From Halorubrum aquaticum (GTDB lineage: Archaea > Halobacteriota > Halobacteria > Halobacteriales > Haloferacaceae): a DNA stretch of 64,000 bases. The stretch lies in NCBI RefSeq assembly GCF_900113615.1, contig NZ_FOPZ01000012.1:33589-97588 (forward strand), in the 5' to 3' direction. A model generated the notes under the pieces. It was not told the origin of the DNA. It saw nothing but the letters and a program-made list of their open reading frames with translations, and made no database searches. Positions 62,676-64,000 of the stretch are shown here, in pieces; positions within the stretch are counted from its first letter, which is position 1; each line of letters starts with the position of its first letter. The position numbers were made by a program, and so were the translations under genes.

Positions 62676-64000
62676 CAGCGGTCCACCTCCCCGAGCACGA
62701 TGTCGAGGCTACCCAACGCGGCGATCACGTCGGGGATGTACTCGCCGTTCGCCATCTCCGGCAGCGTCTGGAGGTTCGAGAAGCACGGCGACCGGATCTT
62801 GAATCGTGCGGGTTTGTCGGTGCCGTCGGCGCGCATGTAGATGCCGAGTTCGCCCTTGGCGGCCTCGACCGCGCGGTAGATCTCCGTGTCGTCGTCGGGC
62901 CGGAGCGTCCGCGGGACGTTGGCCTGGATGTTCCGTTCGTCCTCGGGCCAGTCCTCGAGCAGGTCGACACACTGCTCGATGATCTTCGCGGACTCCTCGA
63001 CCTCGCGCATCCGGACCAACAATCGCGAGTAGTTGTCACAACCGTCCTCGGTCACCACGTCCCAGTCGAGCTCGTCGTAGTAGCCGTACGGATCGTCGCG
63101 ACGCAGGTCGTAGTCGACTCCCGACCCGCGGGCGACCGGCCCGGTCGCGCCGTAGTTCTTCGCGACCTCCGGCGGCAGGATGCCCGTGTCGATGGTCCGC
63201 ATCTGGAAGATCTCGTTGGCGGTGACGAGGTCGTGGTACTCCTCGACGGAGCCGGGTAGCTGGTCGAGGAAGTCGCGCGTCTTCGAGAAGAACTCCCCGC
63301 GGGGCTCGGGCAGGTCCCAGACGACGCCGCCGAGCCGGAAGTAGTTGAACATCAGCCGCTGGCCCGTCAGGTCCTCGAGCAGGTCCTGGACGCGCTCACG
63401 GTCGTTGATCGCGTACATGAACGTCGCGGTGAAGTCGCCGTTCACGTCGAGCGCGAACGTCGCGAGCGCGAGCATGTGCGCGGCGATCCGGCACATCTCC
63501 GCGCCCATGGTGCGGATGACCTGTGCGTACTCGGGCACCTCGATGTCCGCGAGGTCCTCGGCCGCACGCGCGTACGCCCACTCGTTGAGCAGGCCCGCCG
63601 AGATGTAGTCCCAGCGGTCGGGGTACGGCATGATCTGGTGGCGGTACGTGCCGGACTGGGCCATCTGCTCCTCACAGCGGTGGAGGTAGCCGATGTCCGG
63701 CTCCACGTCGATCACCTGCTCGCCGTCGAGGATCGTCTTCAGGTGGAGGACGCCGTGGGTCGCCGGGTGATGCGGCCCGATGTTGAGGAACATCGTGTCC
63801 GACTCGGAGTCGTGATGATGGTCCTCGAGCGGGTTGGCGTGCTCCGGCAGCGTGGCGATCTGCGGGCGGTCCTTGTCGTAGTCCATCGAGAGGGGATGGC
63901 CCTGCCACGTCTCGGGGAGGAGGATCCGCCGGAGGTCCGGGTGGTCGTCGTACTCGATCCCGATCAGGTCGTACGCCTCCCGCTCGTGCCAGTCCGCCGT
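62675..64000 (-). CDS. nuoCD: NADH-quinone oxidoreductase-like fused subunit CD (5' end outside the window)
   Basis: At least 441 aa. The frame stays open to the right edge, where it encodes a NuoC C-terminus ([34 protein letters not shown]). It then runs into a NuoD domain ([28 protein letters not shown]). The domains are thus fused, as in other haloarchaea. An internal ATG at 63886 is not the start. NuoD forms the quinone site with NuoB/H. The rest of NuoC, and probably nuoA-B, lies to the right of the window. Confidence 0.95.
   Translation of the reverse strand, partial: TADWHEREAYDLIGIEYDDHPDLRRILLPETWQGHPLSMDYDKDRPQIATLPEHANPLEDHHHDSESDTMFLNIGPHHPATHGVLHLKTILDGEQVIDVEPDIGYLHRCEEQMAQSGTYRHQIMPYPDRWDYISAGLLNEWAYARAAEDLADIEVPEYAQVIRTMGAEMCRIAAHMLALATFALDVNGDFTATFMYAINDRERVQDLLEDLTGQRLMFNYFRLGGVVWDLPEPRGEFFSKTRDFLDQLPGSVEEYHDLVTANEIFQMRTIDTGILPPEVAKNYGATGPVARGSGVDYDLRRDDPYGYYDELDWDVVTEDGCDNYSRLLVRMREVEESAKIIEQCVDLLEDWPEDERNIQANVPRTLRPDDDTEIYRAVEAAKGELGIYMRADGTDKPARFKIRSPCFSNLQTLPEMANGEYIPDVIAALGSLDIVLGEVDR

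Noticed and set aside
1..64000. tRNA genes, CRISPR arrays, IS elements, prophage
   Set aside because: No T-loop GTTCGA/AATCC pairs in tRNA context, no regular spacer-repeat arrays, and no transposase or phage genes seen by eye.

Overview
This window is chromosomal DNA from a haloarchaeon (class Halobacteria). A Halorubrum-like genus is a reasonable guess, but 16S or ANI data would be needed to name it. The base composition is very GC-rich and the predicted proteins are strongly acidic. Haloarchaeal hallmarks are present: halocyanins, a PGF-CTERM surface protein, an LWR-salt protein, a NADH-module-less Nuo operon with fused NuoCD, a CDC48-type AAA ATPase, EndA, Get3, DphB, Gar1, SRP19 and a 7S SRP RNA. 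A recurrent local signal helped choose starts: in most transcription units a T/A-rich TATA element is centred 25-28 nt upstream of the chosen start codon. This is the signature of leaderless transcripts.

Layout, left to right. Positions 1-13.3 kb (mostly minus strand): PIN-ATPase, DUF2062 membrane protein, class-I amidotransferase, an alpha/beta-hydrolase lacking the nucleophilic Ser, AlaRS, a copper-trafficking set (membrane protein, CPx-type P-ATPase, cupredoxin) and aIF5B. Positions 13.4-18.2 kb: PRC-barrel/Nob1 pair, cis-prenyltransferase, LWR-salt protein, small membrane protein behind a tandem-repeat promoter, HAD phosphatase, a hairpin- and repeat-rich intergenic element, a PadR regulator and NikR. 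Positions 18.2-29.2 kb: CDC48 ATPase, tRNA-splicing endonuclease, PiT phosphate transporter, UspA, TrpRS, SRP RNA (minus), two small unknowns, CobT and a PGF-CTERM protein. Positions 29.3-39.8 kb: IleRS, GNAT, membrane protein, Lrp regulator beside the two-gene oxoacid:ferredoxin oxidoreductase operon, DphB, two CBS proteins and a PHP protein. Positions 39.8-47.5 kb: zinc-finger protein, minisatellite, Get3, two membrane proteins, DUF2103, rhodanese-MBL fusion, and a MinD-like ATPase followed by two uncharacterised genes. Positions 47.5-55.1 kb: PEP synthase with a long regulated leader, halocyanin, glycosyltransferase, S9 peptidase, SRP19-Gar1 and a zinc-ribbon protein. From 55.1 kb to the end: nuoN-M-L-K-J2-J1-I-H-CD (minus), with the nuoCD 5' part outside the window.

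Together the region is dominated by translation, RNA and protein-targeting genes (three aminoacyl-tRNA synthetases, aIF5B, Nob1, EndA, DphB, Gar1, SRP RNA, SRP19, Get3) and by redox energy metabolism (POR, PpsA, Nuo, halocyanins, copper transport). I saw no tRNA or rRNA genes, CRISPR arrays, transposases or prophage. The best candidates for undescribed biology are: the MinD-like ATPase with a PATAN-like partner and a third helical protein whose gene seems to begin without a canonical start codon; the 16.9-17.15 kb array of nested hairpins plus exact 23-bp-period repeats; the long ppsA leader with two distinct candidate operators; and the serine-less alpha/beta-hydrolase.
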